The notes below the pieces were generated by a model. It was not told the DNA's origin and ran no database searches. It worked only from the letters and a program-made list of their open reading frames with translations. Both the position numbers and the translations under genes were made by a program. This document shows, piece by piece, positions 37,007-46,958 of a stretch of DNA of 64,000 nt. Origin of the DNA: Paracoccus shanxieyensis (GTDB taxonomy: Bacteria; Pseudomonadota; Alphaproteobacteria; Rhodobacterales; Rhodobacteraceae); NCBI RefSeq assembly GCF_009711265.1, contig NZ_WMII01000016.1, positions 1 through 64,000 on the forward strand, in the 5' to 3' direction. Positions within the stretch are counted from its first letter, which is position 1, and every line of letters starts with the position of its first letter.

Positions 37007-37078
37007 ACCGGGCCCCTCTGACGGCGATTGTCGTGATGTCGGACCGCATCGAGCCTGCTCGGTGCCAGCCCGGTTTTC
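37007..37078 (+). promoter_or_regulatory. Structured 5' leader of terC, possible cis-regulatory RNA
   Basis: ACCGGGC (37007-37013) pairs perfectly with GCCCGGT (37068-37074), enclosing 54 bases that contain smaller hairpins such as CGAG-CCTG-CTCG. TTTTCCC follows the helix. Manganese riboswitches (yybP-ykoY) precede many terC/alx genes, but their conserved GGGGAGUAG is not visible here. Confidence 0.35.
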
Positions 37079-37124
37079 CCTTCCAGGTCATGCACCCGGC
37101 ATCCTTCATCATGTGGAGCCTGAC

Positions 37125-38117
37125 GTGGAACCTTTTTATCTGACACTTTTCATGGGCACGCCGATCTGGCTGTGGCTGCTGTTTCTGGGGCTGGTCGGCG
37201 TGTTGCTGGCCTTTGACCTTGGCGTCCTGAACCGCAAGGAACACGAGATCGGCGTGGCCGAAAGCCTGAAGCTCTCGGCGTTCTACATCACGCTGGGCGT
37301 GCTTTTCGGCGGCTTTGTCTGGTATCAGATGGGCAGTCAGGCGGCTGCCGAATACATGACCGCCTTCGTGGTCGAAAAGACGCTGGCCATGGACAACGTC
37401 TTCGTCATCGCGCTGATCTTTGCCACGCTGTCGATCCCGCGCCGCTATCAGCACCGCGTGCTGTTCTGGGGCATTCTGGGCGTGATCCTGCTGCGCGGCC
37501 TGATGATCGGTCTGGGCGCCACGCTGGTCGCGGAATATGGCTGGATCCTGTATATCTTTGCGGGCTTCCTGATCCTGACCGGCATCAAGATGCTGTTTGT
37601 CGGCGACAAAGAACATGACATGGCCGACAACCCGATCCTGAAGTTCCTGCGCCGCCGCATGCCGCTGACCGACGAACTGCACGGCCATTCCTTCATCGTC
37701 AAGCAGCCCGATCCCAAGACCGGCCGCATCCGCCGCTTTGCCACGCCGCTATTGCTGGCGCTGGTGATGATCGAGATTGCCGACGTGATCTTTGCCGTCG
37801 ATTCGGTGCCCGCGGTCTTTGCCATCACGACGAACCCCTATATCGTCTATACCTCGAACATCTTCGCCATTCTGGGTCTGCGCGCGCTGTTCTTTGCGCT
37901 GGCGGCGATCATTCACCGCTTTGAATATCTGAAACAGGCTCTGGCGGTGCTGCTGATCTTCATCGGCTCGAAGGTGTTCCTTGCCGATCTGATGGGGATG
38001 GAGAAGTTCCCGCCCGCGATTTCGCTTGGCATCACCTTCGCCATTCTGGGTGCGGGCGTCGCCTATTCGCTGTGGCGCACCAAAGGTCAGGACGCCAAGG
38101 AACTGACCGGGAAATAA
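37125..38117 (+). CDS. TerC/Alx-family integral membrane protein
   Basis: A 330-residue polytopic membrane protein with about eight or nine segments. Acidic membrane residues typical of the family are in FDLGVLNRKEHEI, VVEKTLAMDNVFVIALIF and MIEIADVIFAVDSVPAVFAIT. TerC/Alx proteins export manganese or help metalate exported enzymes. The start is probably GTG 37125, with GGAG six bases upstream; no ATG fits as well. A strong terminator follows. The long leader suggests post-transcriptional control. Confidence 0.9.
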   Translation: MEPFYLTLFMGTPIWLWLLFLGLVGVLLAFDLGVLNRKEHEIGVAESLKLSAFYITLGVLFGGFVWYQMGSQAAAEYMTAFVVEKTLAMDNVFVIALIFATLSIPRRYQHRVLFWGILGVILLRGLMIGLGATLVAEYGWILYIFAGFLILTGIKMLFVGDKEHDMADNPILKFLRRRMPLTDELHGHSFIVKQPDPKTGRIRRFATPLLLALVMIEIADVIFAVDSVPAVFAITTNPYIVYTSNIFAILGLRALFFALAAIIHRFEYLKQALAVLLIFIGSKVFLADLMGMEKFPPAISLGITFAILGAGVAYSLWRTKGQDAKELTGK

Positions 38118-38150
38118 CGACAAACCAGCCCCGGCCCCTGGGTCGATGCG

Positions 38151-38199
38151 CGCGCCCCGCACCCGGCTTTGCCGGCCCTGCGGGGCGCGTTTGCGTTTT
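38151..38199 (+). terminator. Intrinsic terminator of terC
   Basis: CGCGCCCCGCA (38151-38161) pairs with TGCGGGGCGCG (38179-38189) around a smaller CCGGC hairpin, followed by TTTGCGTTTT. Confidence 0.85.
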
Positions 38200-38333
38200 G
38201 GCAAGCTTTGGCGGCGCATCCAGCAATCCCCTGTAGCGCGAGCGCCACATCCGCGCTATAGTCGCCCCCAGACCCGGAGAACCGGGCAGCCCGCAAGCGG
38301 GCATTTGGCAGAGGCAGTGACGGCGGTTTTTCC

Positions 38334-39500
38334 ATGACCGAGATGGTCTTTGGCACCACGCCCGTTCGGGCTGGTGATCCTATTCTTCCACGCTGGTGGC
38401 GCACGGTGGACCGCTGGTCCCTTGCCTGTGTGCTGGCGCTTTTCGCGATCGGCTTGCTTCTTGGTCTGGCGGCATCGGTGCCGCTGGCGGAAAAGAACAA
38501 CCTGACGCCGTTCTATTACGTCACGCGGCAGGCGATCTTTGGCGGTGCGGCAATGGTGGCGATGCTGGTCATCTCGACCTTTTCGCCCAAGCAGGTGCGC
38601 CGGATCGGCGTGCTGGGCTTTCTGGTGACCTTTGCCGTCGTGCTGGCGCTGCCCTTTGTCGGGACGGATTTCGGCAAGGGCGCGGTGCGCTGGCTGCGTC
38701 TGCCCGGCGGCATGTCCGTGCAGCCCTCCGAATTCCTGAAGCCCTGTTTCGTGGCCATCTGCGCATGGTTCATGGCGGCAGGCCAGTCCGTGGGCGGGCC
38801 GCCCGGTCGCGCCTATTCCGCAGGCGTCGCGGGGGCGGTGGTGATCCTTCTGGCGCTGCAGCCCGATTTCGGACAGGCCTCGCTGGTGCTGTTTTCGTGG
38901 TGCGTGATGTATTTCATCGCGGGCGCGCCGCTGATGCTGCTGTTTTCGGTGCTGGGCACGGCGGTCGCGGGCGGCTTTTTCGCCTATAACGCCTCGGAAC
39001 ACTTCGCCCGCCGGATCAACGGTTTTCTGGCCGCCGAGGTCGATCCGCGCACCCAGATCGGCTATGCCACCAATGCCATTCAGGAAGGCGGCTTCTTCGG
39101 CGTCGGCGTGGGCGAGGGCTCGGTCAAATGGTCGCTGCCCGATGCGCATACCGACTTCATCATCGCGGTCGCGGCCGAGGAATACGGCCTGATCATGGTG
39201 CTGGCCATCATCGCGCTGTACATGACGGTCGTCGTGCGCTCACTGATGCGGCTGCGCGACGAACGCGACCCGTTCGCCCGCATCGCCGGGACCGGCCTTG
39301 CCTGCGCCTTCGGCGTGCAGGCGCTGATCAATATGGGCGTTGCCGTGCGCCTGCTGCCCGCCAAGGGCATGACGCTGCCTTTCGTCAGCTATGGCGGCTC
39401 ATCGGTGATCGCCTCGGGGATCGCGGTGGGGATGCTGCTGGCGCTGACCCGCGCCCTTCCGCAGGGCCGGATGGGCGATCTGCTGGGGCGCCGGGGATGA
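38334..39500 (+). CDS. ftsW: Peptidoglycan polymerase FtsW
   Basis: A SEDS-family lipid II polymerase of the divisome, 388 residues with about ten membrane segments. Family motifs are [20 protein letters not shown], the [16 protein letters not shown] region and [12 protein letters not shown]. It is the first gene of the division cluster here; murD, mraY and ftsI are not upstream, where terC ends instead. The last four bases overlap murG. The RBS for ATG 38334 is weak. Confidence 0.95.
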   Translation: MTEMVFGTTPVRAGDPILPRWWRTVDRWSLACVLALFAIGLLLGLAASVPLAEKNNLTPFYYVTRQAIFGGAAMVAMLVISTFSPKQVRRIGVLGFLVTFAVVLALPFVGTDFGKGAVRWLRLPGGMSVQPSEFLKPCFVAICAWFMAAGQSVGGPPGRAYSAGVAGAVVILLALQPDFGQASLVLFSWCVMYFIAGAPLMLLFSVLGTAVAGGFFAYNASEHFARRINGFLAAEVDPRTQIGYATNAIQEGGFFGVGVGEGSVKWSLPDAHTDFIIAVAAEEYGLIMVLAIIALYMTVVVRSLMRLRDERDPFARIAGTGLACAFGVQALINMGVAVRLLPAKGMTLPFVSYGGSSVIASGIAVGMLLALTRALPQGRMGDLLGRRG

Positions 39501-40585
39501 GCGACGGACCCCTGTGCCTGATCGCCGCCGGGGGCACCGGCGGCCATATGTTCCCCGCGCAGTCCCTGGCCGAGGTGCTGCTGGCGCATGGCTGGCGCGT
39601 CAAGCTGTCCACCGACGACCGCGGCGCGCGCTATGCGGGCGGCTTTCCCGATGCCGTCACGCGCGAGGTGGTCAGCTCGGCCACGACCGCGCGCGGCGGC
39701 AAGCTGGACAAGCTGATCGTGCCCGCGCGCATCGGCGCGGGGATCGTCGCGGCCATCGCCGCCATGCGCGCCGACCGGCCCGCCGTGGTGGTGGGCTTTG
39801 GCGGCTATCCGACCATTCCGGCGATGTCGGCGGCTTTTGCCCTGCGCATTCCGCGGATGATCCACGAACAGAACGGCATCATGGGTCGGGTGAATTCCGC
39901 CTTTGCCCGCCGCGTCCACAAGGTCGCCTGCGGCACATGGCCCACGGCGCTGCCGCCCGGCGTCACGGGCATCCATACGGGTAACCCAGTCCGCAAGGCG
40001 GTGCTGGATCAGGCGGGCGCGCCTTATGCCGCGCCCGCCGACGATCTGCTGAACCTGCTGGTGATCGGCGGCAGTCAGGGCGCGCGCGTCCTGTCCGATG
40101 TGGTGCCTTTGGCCATCGCGGCCTTGCCCGATGCCCTGCGCCCGCGCCTGCGCGTCAGCCATCAGGCCCGGGCCGAGGATGCCGCGCGTGTGACCGAGGC
40201 CTATGCGCAGGCGGGCATCCGGGCCACCGTGCAGCCGTTCTTCGACGACGTGCCCCAGCGCATCGCGCAGGCGCAGCTGGTCATCAGCCGGGCCGGGGCT
40301 TCGTCCTTGGCCGACATCACCGTGATCGGACGCCCGGCGATCCTGATCCCCTTTGCCGCCGCCACCGGCGATCACCAGACCGCAAATGCGCAGGCCCTGT
40401 CCGACAGCGGCGCGGCGTTGGTGCTGCCCGAATCCATGCTTGACGCCGAAAGCCTGCGGCGCGACATGCAAGAGATCCTTTCCGACGGCGCGCTGGCCAG
40501 CCGCATGGCCGCGACGGCCCTGTCCCTTGGGCGACCCGATGCGGCCGCCCGTCTTGCAGAACTTGTAACGGAACTTCACCAATGA
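39497..40585 (+). CDS. murG: Undecaprenyl-PP-MurNAc-pentapeptide GlcNAc transferase MurG
   Basis: Converts lipid I to lipid II on the inner face of the membrane. The 362-residue GT-B enzyme has the N-terminal [12 protein letters not shown], the [11 protein letters not shown] and [11 protein letters not shown] motifs, [12 protein letters not shown], and [24 protein letters not shown] for the UDP-GlcNAc site. ATG 39497 overlaps the ftsW stop, and the gene's own stop overlaps murC. Confidence 0.97.
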   Translation: MSDGPLCLIAAGGTGGHMFPAQSLAEVLLAHGWRVKLSTDDRGARYAGGFPDAVTREVVSSATTARGGKLDKLIVPARIGAGIVAAIAAMRADRPAVVVGFGGYPTIPAMSAAFALRIPRMIHEQNGIMGRVNSAFARRVHKVACGTWPTALPPGVTGIHTGNPVRKAVLDQAGAPYAAPADDLLNLLVIGGSQGARVLSDVVPLAIAALPDALRPRLRVSHQARAEDAARVTEAYAQAGIRATVQPFFDDVPQRIAQAQLVISRAGASSLADITVIGRPAILIPFAAATGDHQTANAQALSDSGAALVLPESMLDAESLRRDMQEILSDGALASRMAATALSLGRPDAAARLAELVTELHQ

Positions 40586-41994
40586 ACGCAGCGACCAAAC
40601 TTCCGGGCGAGCTTGGCCCCATCCACTTCATTGGCATCGGCGGCATCGGCATGTCGGGCATTGCCGAAGTTCTGATGACGCTGGGCTATTCGGTGCAGGG
40701 CTCGGACGCCAAGCGGTCCAAGATCACCGACCGGCTGGAAAAGCTGGGGGCGGCGGTCTTTGAAGGCCAGCGCGCCGAAAACATCGGCGATGCGGGCGTC
40801 GTGGTGATCTCGACCGCGATCAAGAAGGGCAACCCGGAACTTGAGGAAGCGCGCCGCCGTGGCCTGCCCGTGGTCCGCCGCGCCGAGATGCTGGCCGAAC
40901 TGATGCGCATGCGCTCGAACGTGGCGATTGCCGGGACGCATGGCAAGACGACGACGACGACCATGGTGGCGACGCTTCTGGATGCGGGCGGGCTGGATCC
41001 GACCGTCATCAATGGCGGCGTCATCCATGCCTATGGCAGCAATGCCCGCGCCGGGGCCGGCGAATGGATGGTGGTCGAGGCCGACGAATCCGATGGCAGC
41101 TTCAACCGCCTGCCCGCGACCATCGCCATCGTCACCAATATCGACCCCGAGCATATGGAGCACTGGGGCAGCTTCGACGCGCTGCGCAAGGGGTTCCACG
41201 ATTTCGTTTCGAACATCCCGTTCTATGGCCTTGCCGTCTGCTGCACCGACCACCCCGAGGTGCAGGCGCTGGTGGGCAAGCTGACCGACCGTCGCGTCGT
41301 GACCTTCGGCTTCAACGCACAGGCCGATGTCCGCGCGATTAATCTGCGCTATGAAAACGGCATCGCCCATTTCGACGTGGCCCTGCAGGGCGAAGAGGGC
41401 AGCCCGGTGATCGAGGGCTGCACCCTGCCGATGCCCGGCGATCACAACGTCTCGAACGCGCTGGCCGCTGTCGCCGTCGCCCGCCATCTGGGCATGAAGC
41501 GCGCGCAGATCCGCGATGCGCTGGCCAAGTTCGGCGGCGTCGGTCGCCGCTTCACCCGCGTGGGCGAGGTGAATGGCGTCACCATCATCGACGATTACGG
41601 CCACCACCCGGTGGAAATCGCCGCCGTGCTGAAGGCCGCGCGTCAGGCCACCAAGGGCCGCGTCATCGCTGTGCATCAGCCGCATCGCTATTCGCGGCTG
41701 TCGAACCTTTTCGACGATTTCTGCACCTGCTTCAACGAGGCCGATGTCGTGGCCATCGCCGAGGTCTATTCCGCAGGCGAAGACCCGATCCCCGGCGCGT
41801 CGCGCGACGATCTGGTCGCCGGGCTGATCGCCCATGGCCACCGCCACGCCCGCGCCGTTCTGGGCGAGGATGACCTTGCCCGTCTGGTTCGCGAACAGGC
41901 CCGCCCCGGCGATATGGTGGTCTGCCTTGGCGCAGGCACCATCTCGACCTGGGCCAATGGCCTGCCGGACAGACTGTCGGAGAAAGCCGCGTGA
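40582..41994 (+). CDS. murC: UDP-N-acetylmuramate--L-alanine ligase
   Basis: Adds the first amino acid of the peptidoglycan stem. The 470-residue Mur ligase has [16 protein letters not shown] at the N terminus, the ATP site [22 protein letters not shown], and [14 protein letters not shown] in the C-terminal domain. It overlaps murG and the DUF2484 gene by four bases each. Confidence 0.97.
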   Translation: MNAATKLPGELGPIHFIGIGGIGMSGIAEVLMTLGYSVQGSDAKRSKITDRLEKLGAAVFEGQRAENIGDAGVVVISTAIKKGNPELEEARRRGLPVVRRAEMLAELMRMRSNVAIAGTHGKTTTTTMVATLLDAGGLDPTVINGGVIHAYGSNARAGAGEWMVVEADESDGSFNRLPATIAIVTNIDPEHMEHWGSFDALRKGFHDFVSNIPFYGLAVCCTDHPEVQALVGKLTDRRVVTFGFNAQADVRAINLRYENGIAHFDVALQGEEGSPVIEGCTLPMPGDHNVSNALAAVAVARHLGMKRAQIRDALAKFGGVGRRFTRVGEVNGVTIIDDYGHHPVEIAAVLKAARQATKGRVIAVHQPHRYSRLSNLFDDFCTCFNEADVVAIAEVYSAGEDPIPGASRDDLVAGLIAHGHRHARAVLGEDDLARLVREQARPGDMVVCLGAGTISTWANGLPDRLSEKAA

Positions 41995-42251
41995 GCGAAC
42001 TGGCCAACCATCCCGGCGCCGCCGCCCTGATTGCGGTGCTTTGGGCCGTGCTGGCCTGCCTGCTGCCGCTGGTCCGCCCCGCGCGCCAGCACGCGGCGAT
42101 CTGGGGGCTGATCGTGATCGGCGTGCCGGTGCTGGGCTGGCTGACCTATCTGTGCGGACCGGGTTTCGGCGTGCTGTTTCTGGCGCTGGGAATCTCTATC
42201 CTCGTCTGGCCCCCCGCCGGGGCGATGCGCCGGAAACGGGGTGAGGCCTAA
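41991..42251 (+). CDS. DUF2484 membrane protein
   Basis: An 86-residue protein with two or three membrane segments ([18 protein letters not shown] and [18 protein letters not shown], then [15 protein letters not shown]). It matches the DUF2484 family found between murC and murB in Rhodobacteraceae, of unknown function. It overlaps murC by four bases. The normal continuation into murB is interrupted by an unrelated 484-residue gene 66 bases downstream. Confidence 0.88.
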   Translation: MSELANHPGAAALIAVLWAVLACLLPLVRPARQHAAIWGLIVIGVPVLGWLTYLCGPGFGVLFLALGISILVWPPAGAMRRKRGEA

Positions 42252-42317
42252 GGGATAAGGCTTTGCGGTTGTAAAGCTTTCGTCGCATGGTCGGGCGACG
42301 AGGCAAGCAGGGTCCCC

Positions 42318-43772
42318 ATGGTACAGCACAATGAGAATTTTGAACGCTTCCCTCGTGAATATGCACAGCTGACATCAGACCAAAAAGCTGCGCTCGCGTG
42401 GCGCAGCATCATAAGGATGCTGCCCCAGGGCCTTCGCAGGCTACACGCAAATAACAGTATCCGTGTTTTGCGGCAGGCGCTCGTCGCGCAACTTTTCATG
42501 GCTGGCCGCGCAGAGATCACCACGCTGGAGCGCGCGGCGAACGCGACCCGACCGAGCTTTGATGGCTATTGGAGCACGTCAAGCGACCGGCCAGCTGTTG
42601 ACCGTGCTGCAAACGATATGTGCAAGTGTTTAGTCGGTAACGACGGTGCAGGCTTTGGTCCGCCAAGTATGGTCATTGCCTCCACGGGAATTTCTAATTT
42701 GGTCCCAGAGAGTCATTTCATTCTGGATGACATACGGCAAATCAGGGCAAGCGCGGCTGATGCTTGGCAAAAAGCACCGACGGAACTGCCCGAGATACTG
42801 CCCCTTACACCCGAGCACACTTCAGGTCTCGTGCCGGAACAAGAAGGCCGGCATCTGCACCCGTTCTGGAACAAGTGGTATCAAAGCGTGATCGCCGGCA
42901 CGGCGCCAAATTGGAGTTTAATTAACCGCATCGCCCAGATAGACGATGCCGCGTGGGAAGAGGGCGCCGCGACGCTCGACAAAGCGATAGACGACGCGGT
43001 CGATGATCTCTCGATTGCTATGACCGAAAACGGCGAAACTGTCGAGATCAACCCGGAAACCGGCAAGCTGCGCCTGGTCCCGACCGCTGATCTTCCTGAA
43101 GAAATGGGCATCTATGTCCGACGCAAGATGCTCAAGGCCATCGCCGTATTCGAGCAACCGCTGCCGCAATCCTATCGTGCGCTTACCCCCGATCTTGCGA
43201 TGCTGCAGTGTGCGGTCGAGGATGCGCAGAACCTGCCAGTCGAACTCTACGACGCGTGTTCGTCCGCGTTGCTTCGGCTTGCGCTGCGCGCCGAGCAGGG
43301 CGAATGCCCGCCCGTCGACGGCGACCCCCTGCTGGCGGACTATCGCAATCGCCTGCGCGATGCTGGCGCCGATATTCTGGGCTCAAATGCTGAGGCCCGC
43401 CGGGTGCTTGAACGCCGCCAAGCCATCACCGACAATGACGAGCTAATCAAAGGCTGTGACACCATCAACGAAGTAGTCGCAACGGTAGCGCCGCTGCTTG
43501 AGGGGCGTTTGGCCGAGACGCTGCCTCAGGATGCTGCCATCGCGACCGACCCGAATAGCGATCCGGCAGAACGACGCAGTGCGTCGTTTCGCCTATCCGG
43601 TCGCCTGCTTCGCATCCTACGGTTCACTGCTGCAATCGCCATAGGGGCTGGTTTGACCTTCCGCGCCCTGACCAAAGGCGCGGAGTTGCTGGAGGCCATG
43701 CAGTTTCTCGCCGGCAATCCGATTGTCAAAGATGCCCAACGCATCATCTATGAGATGTTAAATCTCCGCTAG
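42318..43772 (+). CDS. Unrecognised 484-residue protein inserted in the division cluster
   Basis: I do not recognise this protein. The N-terminal part is helical and basic (WRSIIRMLPQGLRRLHANNSIRVL). A middle segment, HPFWNKWYQSVIAGTAPNWS followed by RIAQIDDAAWEEG, recalls a W-x2-WY ... IDD-x2-WE-x-G block seen in other uncharacterised alphaproteobacterial proteins (recollection only). The C terminus has one probable membrane segment (LRFTAAIAIGAGLTFRAL) and a short tail. Codon choice in the first half (for example TTT, TTA, AAA, GGT) is unlike the neighbouring GC-rich genes, which suggests transfer. It has its own 66-base leader with hairpins, ends in TAG, and a 172-base gap separates it from murB. 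Confidence 0.75.
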   Translation: MVQHNENFERFPREYAQLTSDQKAALAWRSIIRMLPQGLRRLHANNSIRVLRQALVAQLFMAGRAEITTLERAANATRPSFDGYWSTSSDRPAVDRAANDMCKCLVGNDGAGFGPPSMVIASTGISNLVPESHFILDDIRQIRASAADAWQKAPTELPEILPLTPEHTSGLVPEQEGRHLHPFWNKWYQSVIAGTAPNWSLINRIAQIDDAAWEEGAATLDKAIDDAVDDLSIAMTENGETVEINPETGKLRLVPTADLPEEMGIYVRRKMLKAIAVFEQPLPQSYRALTPDLAMLQCAVEDAQNLPVELYDACSSALLRLALRAEQGECPPVDGDPLLADYRNRLRDAGADILGSNAEARRVLERRQAITDNDELIKGCDTINEVVATVAPLLEGRLAETLPQDAAIATDPNSDPAERRSASFRLSGRLLRILRFTAAIAIGAGLTFRALTKGAELLEAMQFLAGNPIVKDAQRIIYEMLNLR

Positions 43773-43944
43773 CGTCCCCTCACCACCCGCATCCCATGCG
43801 GCAACTGTGGGTACTCAGTGCGCGCATGTCGCGGCCAAAACCGAAACATTTGCTGAAGATCCGCAACTTGATGCCTCTTTGCCGTTCCTCCGGCAACGCG
43901 TGCCCGATTGACGCCCCGCGTAACGGCGATTAACCAACCCACCC

Positions 43945-44865
43945 ATGACCCAGACCCTTCCCACGCCCCGTGGCGCGTTGACGCCGAACCGCCCTTTGGC
44001 CGATCTGACATGGCTGCGTGTCGGAGGGCCTGCCGATTATCTGTTCCAGCCCGCCGATGCGGATGATCTGGCGCAGTTTCTGGCGGATCTGGATCCGGGG
44101 ATGGCGGTGTTTGCCATGGGTGTGGGGTCAAACCTGATCGTGCGCGACGGGGGGATCCGGGGGGTGGTGATCCGGCTGGGCCGGGGCTTCAACACCATTC
44201 AGATCGACGGCGACACCGTGACCGCAGGCGCGGCCGCGCTGGATGCGCATGTCGCCCGCAAGGCCGCCGAGGCGGGACGCGATCTGACCTTTCTGCGCAC
44301 CATCCCCGGCAGCATCGGCGGCGCGGTGCGCATGAATGCGGGCTGCTATGGCACCTATGTGGCCGATCACCTGATCTCGGTCCGGGCGGTGACGCGCGGG
44401 GGGCAGGCGGTCGAGATCCCGGCCGCCGATCTGCGCCTGAGCTATCGCCATGCCGAGATCCCCGAGGGCTGGGTCATCACTGAGGCGCGTTTCCGCGCCG
44501 AGGCGGGCGATCCCGCCGATCTGGCCGCGAAAATGGACGACCAGCTTCAGCGCCGCGATGCTAGCCAACCGACGCGGGACCGCACGGCGGGCTCGACCTT
44601 CCGCAATCCGGCGGGCTTTTCCTCGACCGGGCGGGCGGATGATGTGCATGATCTGAAGGCATGGTCGCTGATCGATGCGGCGGGCCTGCGCGGACACCGG
44701 CTGGGCGGCGCGCAAATGTCTGAAAAACATCCGAATTTCCTGACAAACGCCGATGGCGCGACCGCAGCCGAGCTGGAAGCCCTGGGCGAGTTGGTGCGCG
44801 ACCGGGTGCGCGAAACCTCGGGCCATGACCTGCAATGGGAGGTCATCCGGGTGGGCGAGGCCTAA
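43945..44865 (+). CDS. murB: UDP-N-acetylenolpyruvoylglucosamine reductase
   Basis: An FAD enzyme that makes UDP-MurNAc with NADPH. The 306-residue type I protein has [27 protein letters not shown], the FAD-binding [17 protein letters not shown], and a C-terminal AGSTFRNP with the catalytic Ser, then [23 protein letters not shown]. It begins 172 bases after the inserted gene and ends 123 bases before ddl. Confidence 0.96.
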   Translation: MTQTLPTPRGALTPNRPLADLTWLRVGGPADYLFQPADADDLAQFLADLDPGMAVFAMGVGSNLIVRDGGIRGVVIRLGRGFNTIQIDGDTVTAGAAALDAHVARKAAEAGRDLTFLRTIPGSIGGAVRMNAGCYGTYVADHLISVRAVTRGGQAVEIPAADLRLSYRHAEIPEGWVITEARFRAEAGDPADLAAKMDDQLQRRDASQPTRDRTAGSTFRNPAGFSSTGRADDVHDLKAWSLIDAAGLRGHRLGGAQMSEKHPNFLTNADGATAAELEALGELVRDRVRETSGHDLQWEVIRVGEA

Positions 44866-44885
44866 GCCCGCCCGTTGCCTAGCGA

Positions 44886-44908
44886 ATTTTCGCCCGGAAC
44901 GCGAAAAT
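44886..44908 (+). terminator. AT-rich hairpin between murB and ddl
   Basis: A perfect eight-base stem (ATTTTCGC and GCGAAAAT) with a seven-base loop is followed by CCCCTTTT. It could be a weak terminator or attenuator, or an operator for the ddl segment. Confidence 0.4.
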
Positions 44909-44988
44909 CCCCTTTTGCGATGACCATTCAGCGGCTATCCTTCTCTGCATAGAAATACCCGGATCAACCGGGGCGAAGAGGCAGTAAA

Positions 44989-45912
44989 TTGGCGGGCAGG
45001 GCGAGCAGTTCGGCCCCGAAAGTCGCAGTCCTGATGGGCGGACCCTCGGCTGAGCGCGAGGTGTCGCTGTCATCGGGCCACGAATGCGCGGTTGCGCTGC
45101 GGCAGGCGGGCTATGAGGTCACGGAAATCGACGCGGGCAGGGATTTGCCCGCACAACTGGCTGCTGCTGCGCCGGATATGGTCTTCAATGCGCTGCATGG
45201 CCGCTGGGGCGAAGACGGCTGCGTGCAGGGGCTGATGGACTGGCTGGGCTTTCGCTATACCCATTCGGGTGTGCTGGCCTCGGCACTGGCCATGGACAAG
45301 ACCCGCGCCAAACATGCCTTCCGCGAAGCCGGGTTGCCGGTGATGGAAAGCCTGATCGCCGATGCCGCCGAGGTGCGCCAGCGCCATGTCATGCCGCCGC
45401 CCTATGTGGTCAAGCCGAATGACGAAGGCTCGTCCGTGGGCGTCTATATCGTGCATGACGGGGCCAATGCACCGCCGCAGCTGTCCGACAAGATGCCCGC
45501 CCGCGTGATGGTCGAAACCTATGCGCCGGGGCGCGAGCTGACGACCGCCGTGCTGGGCGACCGGGCGCTTGGCGTGACCGAGATCGTCACCTCGGGCTGG
45601 TATGACTATGATGCGAAATACAAGCCCGGCGGCTCGCGCCATGTGATCCCCGCCGAGATCCCCGCCGAAATCGACGCCGCCTGCCGCGACTATGCCGTGC
45701 GCGCCCATGCCGCCTTGGGATGCAGCGGCTTGTCGCGCACCGATTTTCGCTGGGATGACAGCCGCGGGCTGGACGGGCTGATCCTGCTGGAAGTGAATAC
45801 CCAGCCGGGCATGACGCCGACTTCGCTTGCGCCCGAACAGGCGGCGCATGTCGGCATGGATTTCCCGGCGCTGTGCGACTGGATCGTGAAGGAGGCGCTA
45901 TGCAGGGCCTGA
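44989..45912 (+). CDS. ddl: D-alanine--D-alanine ligase
   Basis: An ATP-grasp ligase that makes the D-Ala-D-Ala end of the stem peptide. The 307-residue protein has [46 protein letters not shown] and [20 protein letters not shown]. The start is TTG 44989, with GAAGAGGCAG upstream and no better ATG. It overlaps the start of ftsQ by 13 bases. Confidence 0.95.
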   Translation: MAGRASSSAPKVAVLMGGPSAEREVSLSSGHECAVALRQAGYEVTEIDAGRDLPAQLAAAAPDMVFNALHGRWGEDGCVQGLMDWLGFRYTHSGVLASALAMDKTRAKHAFREAGLPVMESLIADAAEVRQRHVMPPPYVVKPNDEGSSVGVYIVHDGANAPPQLSDKMPARVMVETYAPGRELTTAVLGDRALGVTEIVTSGWYDYDAKYKPGGSRHVIPAEIPAEIDAACRDYAVRAHAALGCSGLSRTDFRWDDSRGLDGLILLEVNTQPGMTPTSLAPEQAAHVGMDFPALCDWIVKEALCRA

Positions 45913-46934
45913 ACCCCTTCGGTCGCAGCGCCGATGCCGGGCGTCCCGCGCCGGTGCGCCACGCGCCGATGCGCCCCGCGCCGCAGCCCAAGACCGCGAC
46001 GCCGCGCCGCGATCCGGCGCCATCGCGTCTGGCCTATCGGCTGAACCGCATGATGCTGCGCCCGCTGATCCGCCGTCTGGTGCGGATCGGCATTCCCGCC
46101 TTTCTGGCGGCGATGGTGGTGGGGATCTGGCTGTCGGACGACACGCGCCGCGCCAATCTGTCCAGCAGCATCGACGGGCTGGTCGACCGTATCCAGCACC
46201 GTGAGGCCTTCATGGTGCACAGCATGGAAATCCACGGCGCCTCGGCTGTCGTGGACAAGGGGCTGCGGGCGATGCTGCCAGTGGACCTGCCGGCGTCGAG
46301 CTTTGAAATTGACTTGGAAAAACTGCGGGAAAGGGTGCTGAAGCTAGACGCGGTCGAGGCGGTGGATCTGCGCATCCTGCCCGGCGGTGTGCTGTCGGCA
46401 ACCGTGACCGAGCGTGTGCCTGCCGTGTTGTGGCGTCATGCCCGTGGGATCGAACTGCTGGACAAGACCGGGCACCGCGTCGCCTCGGCCACATCGCGCG
46501 ATGTGCGGGGCGATCTGCCGATCATCGCGGGCGAGGGGGCTGACCGTGCCGCCGCCGAGGCGATGGCGTTGATCGACGCCGCTGGCCCGATCCTGCCCCG
46601 CCTGCGCGGGCTGGAGCGGATGGGCGAACGGCGCTGGGACGTGGTGCTGGATCGCGGCCAGCGCATCAAGCTGCCCGCCGAAGGTGCCTTGCGCGCGCTG
46701 GAACATGTCATCGCGATGGACAAGGCCCAGCACATGCTGGACCGCGACATCGCCGTGGTGGACCTGCGCGAAGAGGGCCGCCCGGTCGTGCAGATCGGAC
46801 TGGACGCCCAGAACGCCATCCGCCGCGCCCGTGGTCAGGACCAGATCGGCCCGGACGGCAAGCCGATCGAGCCGGGGACGGATGCCGCCGGGAAAAGCAC
46901 GACAAAGACTGCAAGCCGCGTGAAGAAGACCTGA
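45900..46934 (+). CDS. ftsQ: Cell division protein FtsQ
   Basis: A bitopic divisome protein that links FtsB/FtsL to the septum. The 344-residue protein has a long basic, Pro-rich cytoplasmic tail (about residues 1-60), one membrane segment ([16 protein letters not shown]), a POTRA domain, and the FtsQ beta domain with [35 protein letters not shown] before ATG 45900 fixes the start inside ddl. The C-terminal 30 residues are Lys-rich. Confidence 0.93.
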   Translation: MQGLNPFGRSADAGRPAPVRHAPMRPAPQPKTATPRRDPAPSRLAYRLNRMMLRPLIRRLVRIGIPAFLAAMVVGIWLSDDTRRANLSSSIDGLVDRIQHREAFMVHSMEIHGASAVVDKGLRAMLPVDLPASSFEIDLEKLRERVLKLDAVEAVDLRILPGGVLSATVTERVPAVLWRHARGIELLDKTGHRVASATSRDVRGDLPIIAGEGADRAAAEAMALIDAAGPILPRLRGLERMGERRWDVVLDRGQRIKLPAEGALRALEHVIAMDKAQHMLDRDIAVVDLREEGRPVVQIGLDAQNAIRRARGQDQIGPDGKPIEPGTDAAGKSTTKTASRVKKT

Positions 46935-46958
46935 CAGGTCATTGATGGAGCTGGATAA

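Noticed and set aside
37007-37078. yybP-ykoY manganese riboswitch
   Set aside because: The gene context is right, but the conserved GGGGAGUAG and partner loop are not seen, so I report only a structured leader.
42252-43944. Insertion sequence or integron in the division cluster
   Set aside because: No transposase or integrase, terminal inverted repeats or target duplication could be found around the inserted gene.
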